A stretch of 64,000 nucleotides of DNA from Rhodospirillales bacterium (lineage in GTDB: Bacteria > Pseudomonadota > Alphaproteobacteria > BOG-932 > Roseiterribacteraceae): positions 1 to 64,000 of the forward strand of contig PLTD01000127.1 in the NCBI GenBank assembly GCA_003165335.1, written 5' to 3'. A program made the translations under genes and the position numbers. The notes beneath the pieces are model-generated. The model worked only from the letters and a program-made list of their open reading frames with translations. It did no database searches and was not told the origin of the DNA. This document shows positions 51,089-59,242 of this stretch, piece by piece; the stretch's first letter is position 1, and each line of letters starts with the position of its first letter.

Positions 51089-52939
51089 CTACTTCCCGTC
51101 GACGGTGATCGCCAGAACCGCATCGCCGTGATGGGGCGACGACAGGGCGGAGTTGCCGCCGTTGAGGAACAACGTGCCGCCCGAGACGATCTGCGGTGAT
51201 CCGTCCAGGTTGCCGCCAAAGGCCTTCACCCCGTTGACCGCGTCATAGGTTTGGACATTGTCGAAATCCCACAATATCGCGCCCGTCTTGGTGTCGTAGG
51301 CGCGCAGATGCCCATCGATACCGGCCGAAAAGGCGACGCCAGGGATCAGGGTCACCGCGGCGGTCTGCTTATGGATACAGCCGAGAGCTCCCCAACCGCA
51401 GGGCTGGGCCGGGGATTCGGTGTGCCATAGGATTTTGCCGGTCTTCAGATCGATCCCGCTGAAGCCGCCTTGCTTGCCTTCGGTCAGCGCCAGGCTGGGC
51501 GTGCCGACATAGACGCGGTCATGGTCCGCCGCCGAGCCCCAGATCGGGTCTGATGACGAGCCTTTGCCCACCGTGGCCGACCATAGGATCTTGCCTTTAT
51601 TGTCGGGGTCGAACGCCCAGACCATGCCGGATTTTGAGCCCGAAACGAGTATATCCTTGCCGTCCGCCATCGTGGTCAGCAGCGGCGGGCTGCTGAAATC
51701 ATGGTCCGGCCCCTGCGGCGAGGGGCAATTGCCGACCGGCTTGCCGTCGCATTTGTAAAGCCACGCATCGCCGGCCAGAACCTGGCTCGCCCACATGCGC
51801 TTGCCGGTCTTGATGTCGAAGGCGACTACGGCGTCCGTCGCATCGGTCGGTTCGGTGGTGTAGGAATCGCCGGTCGCGGCATAGATCAGTCCGCGCTTTT
51901 CATCGACCGTCGGGGCCGACCACACGCCGGCGCCGGACGGGCCGAACATCTGCGTGCCGGCGCTGTTCTTGTGCGTCGGGTGCGGCGCTTCCGCGATCGT
52001 ATAGCCCTTCCACAACACCTTGCCGGTGGCGGCTTCGATCGCTGTCACGCTGCCGCGGAATTTGCAGCACTCATAGGATGGGTCGTTGGCGTCGACTTCA
52101 TCTGCGGATGTCGTCGGGGCATAGATCACGCCCTTGTAGAATGTGACCGATCCGACGACCCGCGCATTGCCGTAGTCGTCGGTCTTGGTTTCCCACAAGG
52201 TCTTGCCGGTCGCCGCATCCAGTGCGTGCACGGTGGCATGCTGGTCGCCGAAAAAGGCGCCGTACCGGCCCTCGGGCAGCTTGCCGACGGCGACCCCGTT
52301 CCGGATCGGCCCGTCGGCCTGATAAGACCAATAGGTACAGCCGGTTTTGGCATCCAGCGAGAAGACCTTGCCCATGCGGCTAGTCACGAACAGATGGTCG
52401 CCGGCCAGGGTCGGCGCCCCCGTCAGGCCGGGGAGTGCGAAGGCCCATTTGACCTTGAGGCGCGGCAGATCGGCAGCAGCAAAACCTGGCTCGGTCTGGA
52501 ATCGGTCGTTGCGGACATCATGACCCCAGCTTGCCCATTGCTTGGGGCCCAGTTCGATTTTGCCTGGCGTTTTGCACAGATTGGCGTCCGCGGCGGCTTC
52601 GACATCGATTTCGCGACCGGTTAGGAATCGAGCAAGCGACTTTACATCTTCCGCCGACAAACCGGCCGCTTGCGTCACCATCTCGCCATGAGTCAGCGTG
52701 TAGATAATCTCACTGGGCAGGCGCGTCGACAGATAGGCCGTCGCCGGTGCGCGGCCTTCTTTCGCATCGTGGCAGCCGGAGCATCGCTCAGCGAACAGTG
52801 CCTTGCCTTTGACGTCGGTAGCCTGTGGTGCGGTGAGCTGCGGGAAGGCGCTTTCGGGCGCGCTTTTCTGCGCCTTTGCGTGGCCGGAATCGAACAGCGC
52901 CGCGCCGATCAACAACACCGCAAAATATTTATTGAGCAC
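51089..52939 (-). CDS. PQQ-type beta-propeller dehydrogenase with an N-terminal cytochrome c domain
   Basis: The 616-residue protein has a signal peptide (KYFAVLLIGAALFDSGHA) and a cytochrome c domain with CSGCH at residues 53-57 and a later Met in HGEMVTQAAGLSAEDV. A PQQ_2-like beta-propeller follows with repeated units (GPIRNGVAVGKLPEGRYGAF, ALDAATGKTLWETKTDD, VVAFDIKTGKRMWASQVLAG, GFSGIDLKTGKILWHTES). The layout resembles polyvinyl-alcohol dehydrogenase-type enzymes, which oxidise alcohols in the periplasm and pass electrons to the cytochrome. The true substrate is unknown. It ends right at the TA operator. Confidence 0.88.
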   Translation of the reverse strand: MLNKYFAVLLIGAALFDSGHAKAQKSAPESAFPQLTAPQATDVKGKALFAERCSGCHDAKEGRAPATAYLSTRLPSEIIYTLTHGEMVTQAAGLSAEDVKSLARFLTGREIDVEAAADANLCKTPGKIELGPKQWASWGHDVRNDRFQTEPGFAAADLPRLKVKWAFALPGLTGAPTLAGDHLFVTSRMGKVFSLDAKTGCTYWSYQADGPIRNGVAVGKLPEGRYGAFFGDQHATVHALDAATGKTLWETKTDDYGNARVVGSVTFYKGVIYAPTTSADEVDANDPSYECCKFRGSVTAIEAATGKVLWKGYTIAEAPHPTHKNSAGTQMFGPSGAGVWSAPTVDEKRGLIYAATGDSYTTEPTDATDAVVAFDIKTGKRMWASQVLAGDAWLYKCDGKPVGNCPSPQGPDHDFSSPPLLTTMADGKDILVSGSKSGMVWAFDPDNKGKILWSATVGKGSSSDPIWGSAADHDRVYVGTPSLALTEGKQGGFSGIDLKTGKILWHTESPAQPCGWGALGCIHKQTAAVTLIPGVAFSAGIDGHLRAYDTKTGAILWDFDNVQTYDAVNGVKAFGGNLDGSPQIVSGGTLFLNGGNSALSSPHHGDAVLAITVDGK

Positions 52940-53115
52940 GCTGTACTTCCCTCATGAACGCCGCGCAGAGTTCATTTGCGCGTTCGGTCGGGGACGAAAG
53001 CCATCGGCGGCCCGCCGTGTCAAGCCGTACCGGGCGGGAACGGCTCAAATCACGATTTCCAACCGCGCCCAATGGCCCTATAGCAGAGTCATTATCGGCT
53101 AGGGGGTTGAAGAGC

Positions 53116-54222
53116 ATGAAGGTGTCGGGCTGGATCGTTGGGACTGTTGCTTTGGCCGCTATCGTAGTGGCGGCCGCGTCGCCGGTTTGGGCCGACGACG
53201 CTGTGGTGAATATCTATAACTGGAGCGACTATATCGGTCCCGACGTCGTCTCCGGCTTTACCAAGGCGACCGGCGTTAAGGTCAATTACGACGTCTATGA
53301 CGCCAACGAGACGGTCGAGGCGAAACTGGCCGCCGGTCATTCAGGCTATGATGTCGTCGTGCCGACTTTCATCCCGTTTCTCGCCCGCGGCATCCAGGCT
53401 GGTCTCTATGCCGAAATCGACCATTCCAAACTGAAAAACTGGGCCAATCTCGATCCCGCCCTGCTTGAAATGCTGGCGAAGAACGACCCGGGCAACAAGC
53501 ATGCGATTCCCTATATCGCAGGTACTGTCGGTATCGGGGTCAATGTCAAAAAGGTCCAGGAGCTGCTGCCCGGCCAGCCGCTCGATAGTCTGGATATATT
53601 GTTCAAGCCCGAGAATGCCGAAAAGCTGAAGTCCTGCGGTATCACAGTGCTGGATTCGCCCAGCGACGTGCTGCCCGTCTTGCTTCATTACCTGGGCCGC
53701 GACCCCAACAGCGAAAAGCCCGAGGATCTGGATGCGGTGACTGATCTGATGCTCAAGATCCGGCCCTTCATCCGCAAGTTCGACAGTTCTGGCTATATTA
53801 ACGATTTGGCGAACGGCGACGCCTGCATTTCGCTGGGCTATTCAACCGATGTGGTCATCGCCGGCGTACGCGCCAGGGACGCGAAGAATGGTGTCGAGGT
53901 CCAGTTCCATATCCCCAAGGAGGGAACGCTCGAATATATCGATTCGATGGCGATACCGGCTGATGCGCCGCACATGGATCTGGCGCTGAAATGGATCGAC
54001 TATAATCTCGATCCCCAGGTGATGGCCGGCACGGCAAATGCCGTGAATGCGCGCACCGGCGTGAAGGCGGCGATACCCTTCGTTCGGCCCGAACTCGTCG
54101 CCGATCCACAGACCTATCCCAGCCCCGAGGTTCAAAAGACTTTGTTTACCGGCCTGGTGACGTCACGCGCCTATGACCGTTTGCGCAGTCGTGCTTGGAC
54201 ACGCATCCGGTCGGGTACATGA
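53116..54222 (+). CDS. Polyamine ABC transporter substrate-binding protein (PotF-like)
   Basis: The 368-residue protein has a signal peptide (WIVGTVALAAIVVAAASPVWA). Its start NIYNWSDYIGPDVVSGFTKATG is diagnostic for spermidine/putrescine-binding proteins. YDVVVPTFIPFLARGIQAG, AIPYIAGTVGIGVNVKKV and IPKEGTLEYIDSMAIPADAPH follow the PotF pattern. It captures polyamines or related amines in the periplasm. The ATG at 53116 follows AGGGGGTTGAAGAGC. It heads an operon with a kinase gene and the three other transporter genes. Confidence 0.93.
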   Translation: MKVSGWIVGTVALAAIVVAAASPVWADDAVVNIYNWSDYIGPDVVSGFTKATGVKVNYDVYDANETVEAKLAAGHSGYDVVVPTFIPFLARGIQAGLYAEIDHSKLKNWANLDPALLEMLAKNDPGNKHAIPYIAGTVGIGVNVKKVQELLPGQPLDSLDILFKPENAEKLKSCGITVLDSPSDVLPVLLHYLGRDPNSEKPEDLDAVTDLMLKIRPFIRKFDSSGYINDLANGDACISLGYSTDVVIAGVRARDAKNGVEVQFHIPKEGTLEYIDSMAIPADAPHMDLALKWIDYNLDPQVMAGTANAVNARTGVKAAIPFVRPELVADPQTYPSPEVQKTLFTGLVTSRAYDRLRSRAWTRIRSGT

Positions 54223-54253
54223 AGCTAGGCCGCGGCCGGGGGAAAGCCCGGCG

Positions 54254-55174
54254 ATGACGGCTGATGTCGTTGTGGTGGGCAGTCTGGGGATGGATTTCGT
54301 CTTCCGTGTGCCGCGCCTGCCGCGCACCGGCGAAACGCTCAAGGGCCAGTCTTTCAGCACCGTTCCGGGCGGCAAGGGGGGCAATCAGGCGGTCGCCCTG
54401 GCCCGTCTTGGCGCGCGCGTTGCGATGGTTGCCTGCATCGGAGACGATGCCAACGGCCGGTCCTTACGCGCCGGGCTTGAAGCCGACGCCGTCGACTGCC
54501 GCGCCATCGAGTCTCTGGCGGATCAGGTCACCGGCGTCGCCATGGTCGCTGTCGACGACCAGGGGCAGAACGCGATCATCATCGTGCCTGCGGCCTATGG
54601 CATGCTGAGCCCGGAGATTGTGGCGCGCCATTCGGCCTTACTTGATCGGGCCAGGTTCGTGGTCTGTCAGATGGAGATCCCCGCCGATACGGTCGCCTGG
54701 ACTATTCGCCATGCACGCCGCGCCGGGGCCAAGGTGGTACTGAACCCGGCGCCGATTTTGGGACCCCTGCCGCAGGACTGGCTGGATGCGATCGATTATC
54801 TGATCCCCAACGAAATTGAGGCTGAAGCGCTGTCGGGTATCAAAGTCGATTCTCCGGTCAGCGCCCAGGCCGCTGCCCGGCATCTGCGCGGCTGCGGTGC
54901 GGCTAACGTGCTGATCACGCTGGGCGCACAGGGCGTATTCGCGGCGACGTCGGACGGCGGCGAGCGCCACTATCCCGCCATTGCGGCTACGGCAGTTGAC
55001 ACGACCGCCGCCGGTGATGTTTTCGTGGGCGGCTTTGTCGCATCGCTTGCGTCGGGGGGATCGGTTGCCGATGCAATCGCCTTCGGTCAGGCTGCTGCGG
55101 CACTATCGGTGACACGCCACGGTGCGCAGACATCGATCCCGCGGCTAGAGGAAATCATGCGAAAGGGCGCTTAG
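54254..55174 (+). CDS. Ribokinase-like PfkB-family sugar kinase
   Basis: The 306-residue protein has the two PfkB signatures: GGKGGNQAVALARLGA in the N-terminal part and DTTAAGDVFVGGFVASL near the C-terminus. NPAPILGPLP and IDYLIPNEIEAEAL are typical of ribokinases. The usual DTTGAGD reads DTTAAGD here, one Gly to Ala at the anion hole. It would phosphorylate a sugar or nucleoside with ATP. Its place between the binding-protein gene and potA (seven bases before potA) is unusual for polyamine uptake and may indicate that the transported compound carries a sugar or nucleoside part. Confidence 0.9.
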   Translation: MTADVVVVGSLGMDFVFRVPRLPRTGETLKGQSFSTVPGGKGGNQAVALARLGARVAMVACIGDDANGRSLRAGLEADAVDCRAIESLADQVTGVAMVAVDDQGQNAIIIVPAAYGMLSPEIVARHSALLDRARFVVCQMEIPADTVAWTIRHARRAGAKVVLNPAPILGPLPQDWLDAIDYLIPNEIEAEALSGIKVDSPVSAQAAARHLRGCGAANVLITLGAQGVFAATSDGGERHYPAIAATAVDTTAAGDVFVGGFVASLASGGSVADAIAFGQAAAALSVTRHGAQTSIPRLEEIMRKGA

Positions 55175-55180
55175 GAAAAA

Positions 55181-56230
55181 ATGGCACCGCTGATCAGGCT
55201 TGAAGGGCTGACCAAGCGTTTCGGAGAAACCGTCGCCGCCGATGACGTCACCCTCGATATTCTTGAGGGCGAACTGTTCGGGCTGCTCGGCGCATCCGGT
55301 TCCGGCAAGACGACATTGCTTCGGCTTCTGGGCGGATTCGAGACGCCGACGGCGGGCCGCGTGCTGATCGATGGGGTCGATGTGACCGCGTTGCCGCCCT
55401 ATGAGCGGCCCACCAATATGGTTTTCCAATCTTACGCCTTGTTTCCCCATATGACGGTTGCGGCCAATATCGCCTTCGGCCTCAAGCAGGCGCGCATGCC
55501 GAAACCTGAGGCCGATGCCCGCGTCGAAGAGGTCATGGAACTGGTCAAGCTGACCGAGTTGGGCAAGCGCAAGCCGAGCGAACTGTCCGGCGGTCAGCGG
55601 CAACGTGTGGCGTTGGCCCGTGCCCTTGTGCTTAGGCCCAAGGTTCTGCTGTTGGACGAACCGTTGTCGGCGCTCGATAAAAAACTACGCGAACACACCC
55701 AGTTCGAACTGATGCGCCTACAGCGCGAACTCGGCATCACTTTCGTCATAGTCACCCACGACCAGGATGAGGCGATGGCCATGTGCAGCCGCATCGCCGT
55801 CATGGATATGGGCAAGGTGATCGAAACCGGGACACCGCGCGCAATCTATGAGCGTCCGCAGTGCCGCTTCGTCGCCGACTTCATCGGCGGCGCCAATATC
55901 ATCGATGCCGAACCGGTCGGTCCCTCCCGAGTCAGATTGCCGGCATTGGGCGTCGAATGTGCGGTCACCGATTCTCTTCCCGCAAAGGGCTGGGTGGCGT
56001 TGCGGCCTGAACGTATTTCGCTCAGCCACGAAGCGCCGGCTGGGGGCCCCTGGCCGGCTGGCCAGGTCGAGGCGGTTGCCTTTCACGGCGATTTTCAACT
56101 GTATCGCGTCAGGATGGATGGCGGCGTCGAACTGCGGGTCGCTGCCTCAAACGTACCAGGCGACCCCAAGCCGGGCGAGCGTGCCTTTCTATCCTGGCCG
56201 GCGGACGCGCCGGTGGCCCTCTCGCGGTGA
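55181..56230 (+). CDS. potA: Polyamine ABC transporter ATPase (PotA-like)
   Basis: The 349-residue protein has Walker A GASGSGKT (37-44), Q-loop NMVFQSYALFPHMTV, signature LSGGQRQRV, Walker B VLLLDEPLSALD and the H-loop in VIVTHDQDEAM. A C-terminal TOBE domain follows (ALRPERISLS). It energises uptake together with the two permeases. Its stop overlaps the potB start by four bases (GTGA). Confidence 0.93.
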   Translation: MAPLIRLEGLTKRFGETVAADDVTLDILEGELFGLLGASGSGKTTLLRLLGGFETPTAGRVLIDGVDVTALPPYERPTNMVFQSYALFPHMTVAANIAFGLKQARMPKPEADARVEEVMELVKLTELGKRKPSELSGGQRQRVALARALVLRPKVLLLDEPLSALDKKLREHTQFELMRLQRELGITFVIVTHDQDEAMAMCSRIAVMDMGKVIETGTPRAIYERPQCRFVADFIGGANIIDAEPVGPSRVRLPALGVECAVTDSLPAKGWVALRPERISLSHEAPAGGPWPAGQVEAVAFHGDFQLYRVRMDGGVELRVAASNVPGDPKPGERAFLSWPADAPVALSR

Positions 56231-57111
56231 GTGCGGCAACCGCTAGACGGCGCGGCGTCCTTGCCTTGCCTTGGATATGGCTCGGCCTGTTTGTGGCCGC
56301 GCCCTTCGTCATCGTGCTTGCGATCAGCCTATCCAGCGCCGGATACGGGTCGCCACCGATCGATTTCTTCATCGGCTGGCAGAACGGGCACCCGACTTTC
56401 AACATCAATCTCGACAGTTTTGAACTGCTCGCCAGCGATCAACTCTATATTCGCGGATTCTTGAACTCGATTGCGATTGCCGGTCTGACGACGCTCCTCT
56501 GCCTGCTGGTCGGCTATCCGATGGCCTATGTCATGGCCCGCGCACCCGCGCGGCTGCAGCCGCTGCTGGTGATGCTCGTCATTCTGCCCTTCTGGACCTC
56601 TTCTCTGATCCGCGTTTACGCCTGGATCGGCATTTTGAAGGAGAACGGTTTATTGAACGGCTTGCTGCTGCATCTCGGCCTGATCAGCCAGCCGCTTGTC
56701 ATCCTCAATACCCCGATCGCGGTGCAGATCGGCATGGTCTACGCCTATCTGCCGTTCCTGGTTCTGCCGCTTTACGCGACCTTGCAGAAGCTCGACTGGA
56801 CTTTGCTGGAGGCAGCGGCAGATCTTGGGGCCAAACCTTGGTCGGCTTTTTTCCGCGTCACCTTGCCATTGTCATGGCCGGGCACGCTGGCCGGTGCGCT
56901 GCTGGTGTTCGTTCCGGCCAGCGGTGAATATCTGATACCGGAACTGCTGGGCTCGTCCACCTTGCCGATGATCAGTACCGTGTTGTGGACCGAGTTTTTC
57001 GGAAATCGCGATTGGCCGATGGCCTCGCTGATTGCCGTCATGCTGCTGCTCGTTCTGGCGATACCCCTTCTTTTCCTGCGCGGCGGCCAGGCAACGGCGG
57101 GGCGAGTCTGA
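56227..57111 (+). CDS. potB: Polyamine ABC transporter permease (PotB/PotH-like)
   Basis: The 294-residue permease (GTG start) has six membrane segments. Its binding-protein-dependent transport signature lies in LLEAAADLGAKPWSAFFRVTLPLSWPG (EAA motif). The first periplasmic loop holds LDSFELLASDQLYIRGFLNS, as in PotB and PotH. It shares ATG/TGA bases with potC. Confidence 0.93.
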   Translation: MSAATARRRGVLALPWIWLGLFVAAPFVIVLAISLSSAGYGSPPIDFFIGWQNGHPTFNINLDSFELLASDQLYIRGFLNSIAIAGLTTLLCLLVGYPMAYVMARAPARLQPLLVMLVILPFWTSSLIRVYAWIGILKENGLLNGLLLHLGLISQPLVILNTPIAVQIGMVYAYLPFLVLPLYATLQKLDWTLLEAAADLGAKPWSAFFRVTLPLSWPGTLAGALLVFVPASGEYLIPELLGSSTLPMISTVLWTEFFGNRDWPMASLIAVMLLLVLAIPLLFLRGGQATAGRV

Positions 57112-57914
57112 TGCGCGTTTCGCGAGGCGCCAAGATCGCGGGCGGTACGGTGCTGGGGTTGGGTTATGCCTTCCTGTTCGCGCCGATCCTGTCGGTCATT
57201 GTCTATTCCTTCAACGAATCCCGCCTGGTGACTGTGTGGTCCGGCTTTTCGACCAAATGGTATGGTGAGTTGGCGCATGATGACCGCGTGCTCAACGCCT
57301 TGCGTCTTTCGCTCGGCATTGCCGCCTTCGCTGCTTCCGGTGCCGTCATCATCGGCACTATGGCCGCCTATGCCCTTGCGCGTTTCGGCAAGTTTCGCGG
57401 AAAGGCGCTATTTTCCGGATTGGTCGCCGCGCCGCTTGTGCTGCCGGAGGTAACAACCGGGCTCTCTATGCTGCTGCTGTTCGTGCTGATGGAACGGCTG
57501 ATCGGCTGGCCGCAGGGTCGCGGTGCGATCACAATCGCCATCGCCCATGTGACTTTTGCAGTCGCCTACGCCACGGTGATCATCCGGTCCCGTATCGCCA
57601 GTCTCGACCCGGCATTGGAAGAGGCGGCCGCCGATCTGGGGGCACGGCCATTTGCCGCTTTCGTTGCCGTGGTTCTGCCCTTGATCGCCCCGGCTCTCGC
57701 CGCGGCCTGGCTACTTAGTTTTTCGCTCAGCCTCGACGATTTCGTCATTACGGCGTTTGTGACTGGACCTGGGGCCACGACATTGCCGCTGTTGATCTTT
57801 TCCAGCGTTAAGCTGGGCGTGAATCCGGAAATTAACGCGCTTGGCACGCTGATCGTCGGTGTCGCATCGATGGTCGCATTGACGGCGACATTGTTACAGC
57901 GCAAATCGGGTTGA
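57111..57914 (+). CDS. potC: Polyamine ABC transporter permease (PotC/PotI-like)
   Basis: The 267-residue permease has six membrane segments and the EAA motif LEEAAADLGARPFAAFVAVVLP. IVYSFNESRLVTVWSGFSTKWY near the start and SFSLSLDDFVITAFVTGPG near the end are standard PotC/PotI features. It pairs with PotB in the inner membrane. It is the last gene of the five-gene operon; no clear terminator follows before the promoter at 57950. Confidence 0.93.
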   Translation: MRVSRGAKIAGGTVLGLGYAFLFAPILSVIVYSFNESRLVTVWSGFSTKWYGELAHDDRVLNALRLSLGIAAFAASGAVIIGTMAAYALARFGKFRGKALFSGLVAAPLVLPEVTTGLSMLLLFVLMERLIGWPQGRGAITIAIAHVTFAVAYATVIIRSRIASLDPALEEAAADLGARPFAAFVAVVLPLIAPALAAAWLLSFSLSLDDFVITAFVTGPGATTLPLLIFSSVKLGVNPEINALGTLIVGVASMVALTATLLQRKSG

Positions 57915-57949
57915 AGGCGCTGCCGGACGGTTTGCGCTTTCCAGCGATA

Positions 57950-57978
57950 TTGTTTAATATATGAAGGAAATTTTATAA
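57950..57978 (+). promoter_or_regulatory. Candidate promoter of the RND efflux operon
   Basis: TTGTTT (57950-57955) and TTATAA (57973-57978) are spaced by exactly 17 bases in an AT-rich island between GC-rich genes, 29 bases before the adaptor start. No operator dyad was noticed, and no regulator gene is adjacent. Confidence 0.45.
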
Positions 57979-58006
57979 CAGCCATTCGTCGCGCGAGATT
58001 GCCCCT

Positions 58007-59233
58007 GTGGCGGACGATATAAGACAGAGCAACCGAATGCCTTTGGACCCCGTTCCCCTGCGCGAGATCAGAGACGCTCCGGCGTTCCGCAGCCGGGCTG
58101 AACCGCGCAACCAGATGCGTGTCATGGGCATCACCGCAGGCGTCCTCGTCGTCATCATTGCCGCCTTTGCGCTCTACCACCGTTTCGACGCCGCCGGTCA
58201 GGCCGCGCGAATGGCCTTCAAGCCGCCACCTACGCCGATCAACGTCGCGGTGGCCGAAATGCATCCGGTGCCGAAATTCCTGTCCGGCATCGGCACGCTG
58301 CAGGCCGTGCGGCAGGTGACCGTGGCGCCTGAGGTCGGCGGTCTGATCACGCAGATCATGTTTACGCCGGGCGGGACGGTGAATGCCGGCGATACGCTGG
58401 TCCAGTTGAACGACGCGCTGGAGCGTGCGGACCTTGCCAACTTTCAGGCGCTGGCCCGGGTCGCGGGCGCCAATCTCGACCGTGACAAAGCCCTGTCGGC
58501 GCGCGATTTCCAAAGCCGCCAGGCGGTCGACCAGACGCAGAGCCTGCGCGATCAGGCCGCTGCCGGAATGGCCAAGACCGAGGCGCAGATCGCGCAAAAG
58601 CTGATCCGCGCGCCCTTCGCCGGACAACTGGGCGTCGCCCAGGTCAATGTCGGCGGTTATGTGAATCCCGGCGGCGCGATGGTGACGCTGACCGATCTCT
58701 CGCAGCTCTGGGCTAACTTCACCCTGCCCGAAAAGGTCGCCGCCCAGATCAAGGTCGGCCAGGCGGTCGAAATCAGAGCCGATGCGTATCCTGGCCGGGT
58801 GTTCAAGGCGAGGGTCACGGCTATCGAACCGCAGATCAGCCAGCAGACGCGCACCATTCTGGTACAGGCGACGCTCGACAATCCCGACCATGCGCTTTTG
58901 CCGGGCATGTTCGCCAACGTCTCGGTCATTCTTCCCGAGGCGGCGCCGGCCGTTCAGCTGCCTGAGACCGCGGTCGACTACAGCCTTTATGGCGATTCGG
59001 TTTTCGTCGTGGGTGAGGACGGCAAGGACGACAAAGGCCAGCCTGTCCTCAAGGTGACGCGCGTCTATGTGAAAACCGGCGACCGGTTCGACGGCAAGGT
59101 GGAAATCCTGTCGGGCCTCAAGGGGGATGAACGTGTGGCCGCATCCGGCCAGCTGCGCCTCAACAACGGTGCGCCGGTGATGATTCTGCCCGGAAACGCG
59201 CTGGATACGAAGCCCGGCGTCTCCCGCTACTAG
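58007..59233 (+). CDS. RND efflux periplasmic adaptor (membrane fusion protein)
   Basis: The 408-residue protein has one N-terminal membrane helix (VMGITAGVLVVIIAAFALY), then the HlyD-like adaptor layout: barrel-sandwich strands (TVAPEVGGLITQIMFTPGGTV), an alpha-hairpin (LANFQALARVAGANLDRDKA), a beta-barrel (IKVGQAVEIRADAYPGRVFKARVT) and a membrane-proximal domain (AVDYSLYGDSVFVV). It bridges the RND pump to an outer-membrane channel. A GTG at 58007 is used; ATG at 58037 is equally possible. The pump gene follows in nine bases. Confidence 0.92.
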   Translation: MADDIRQSNRMPLDPVPLREIRDAPAFRSRAEPRNQMRVMGITAGVLVVIIAAFALYHRFDAAGQAARMAFKPPPTPINVAVAEMHPVPKFLSGIGTLQAVRQVTVAPEVGGLITQIMFTPGGTVNAGDTLVQLNDALERADLANFQALARVAGANLDRDKALSARDFQSRQAVDQTQSLRDQAAAGMAKTEAQIAQKLIRAPFAGQLGVAQVNVGGYVNPGGAMVTLTDLSQLWANFTLPEKVAAQIKVGQAVEIRADAYPGRVFKARVTAIEPQISQQTRTILVQATLDNPDHALLPGMFANVSVILPEAAPAVQLPETAVDYSLYGDSVFVVGEDGKDDKGQPVLKVTRVYVKTGDRFDGKVEILSGLKGDERVAASGQLRLNNGAPVMILPGNALDTKPGVSRY

Positions 59234-59242
59234 GCCATTGCA

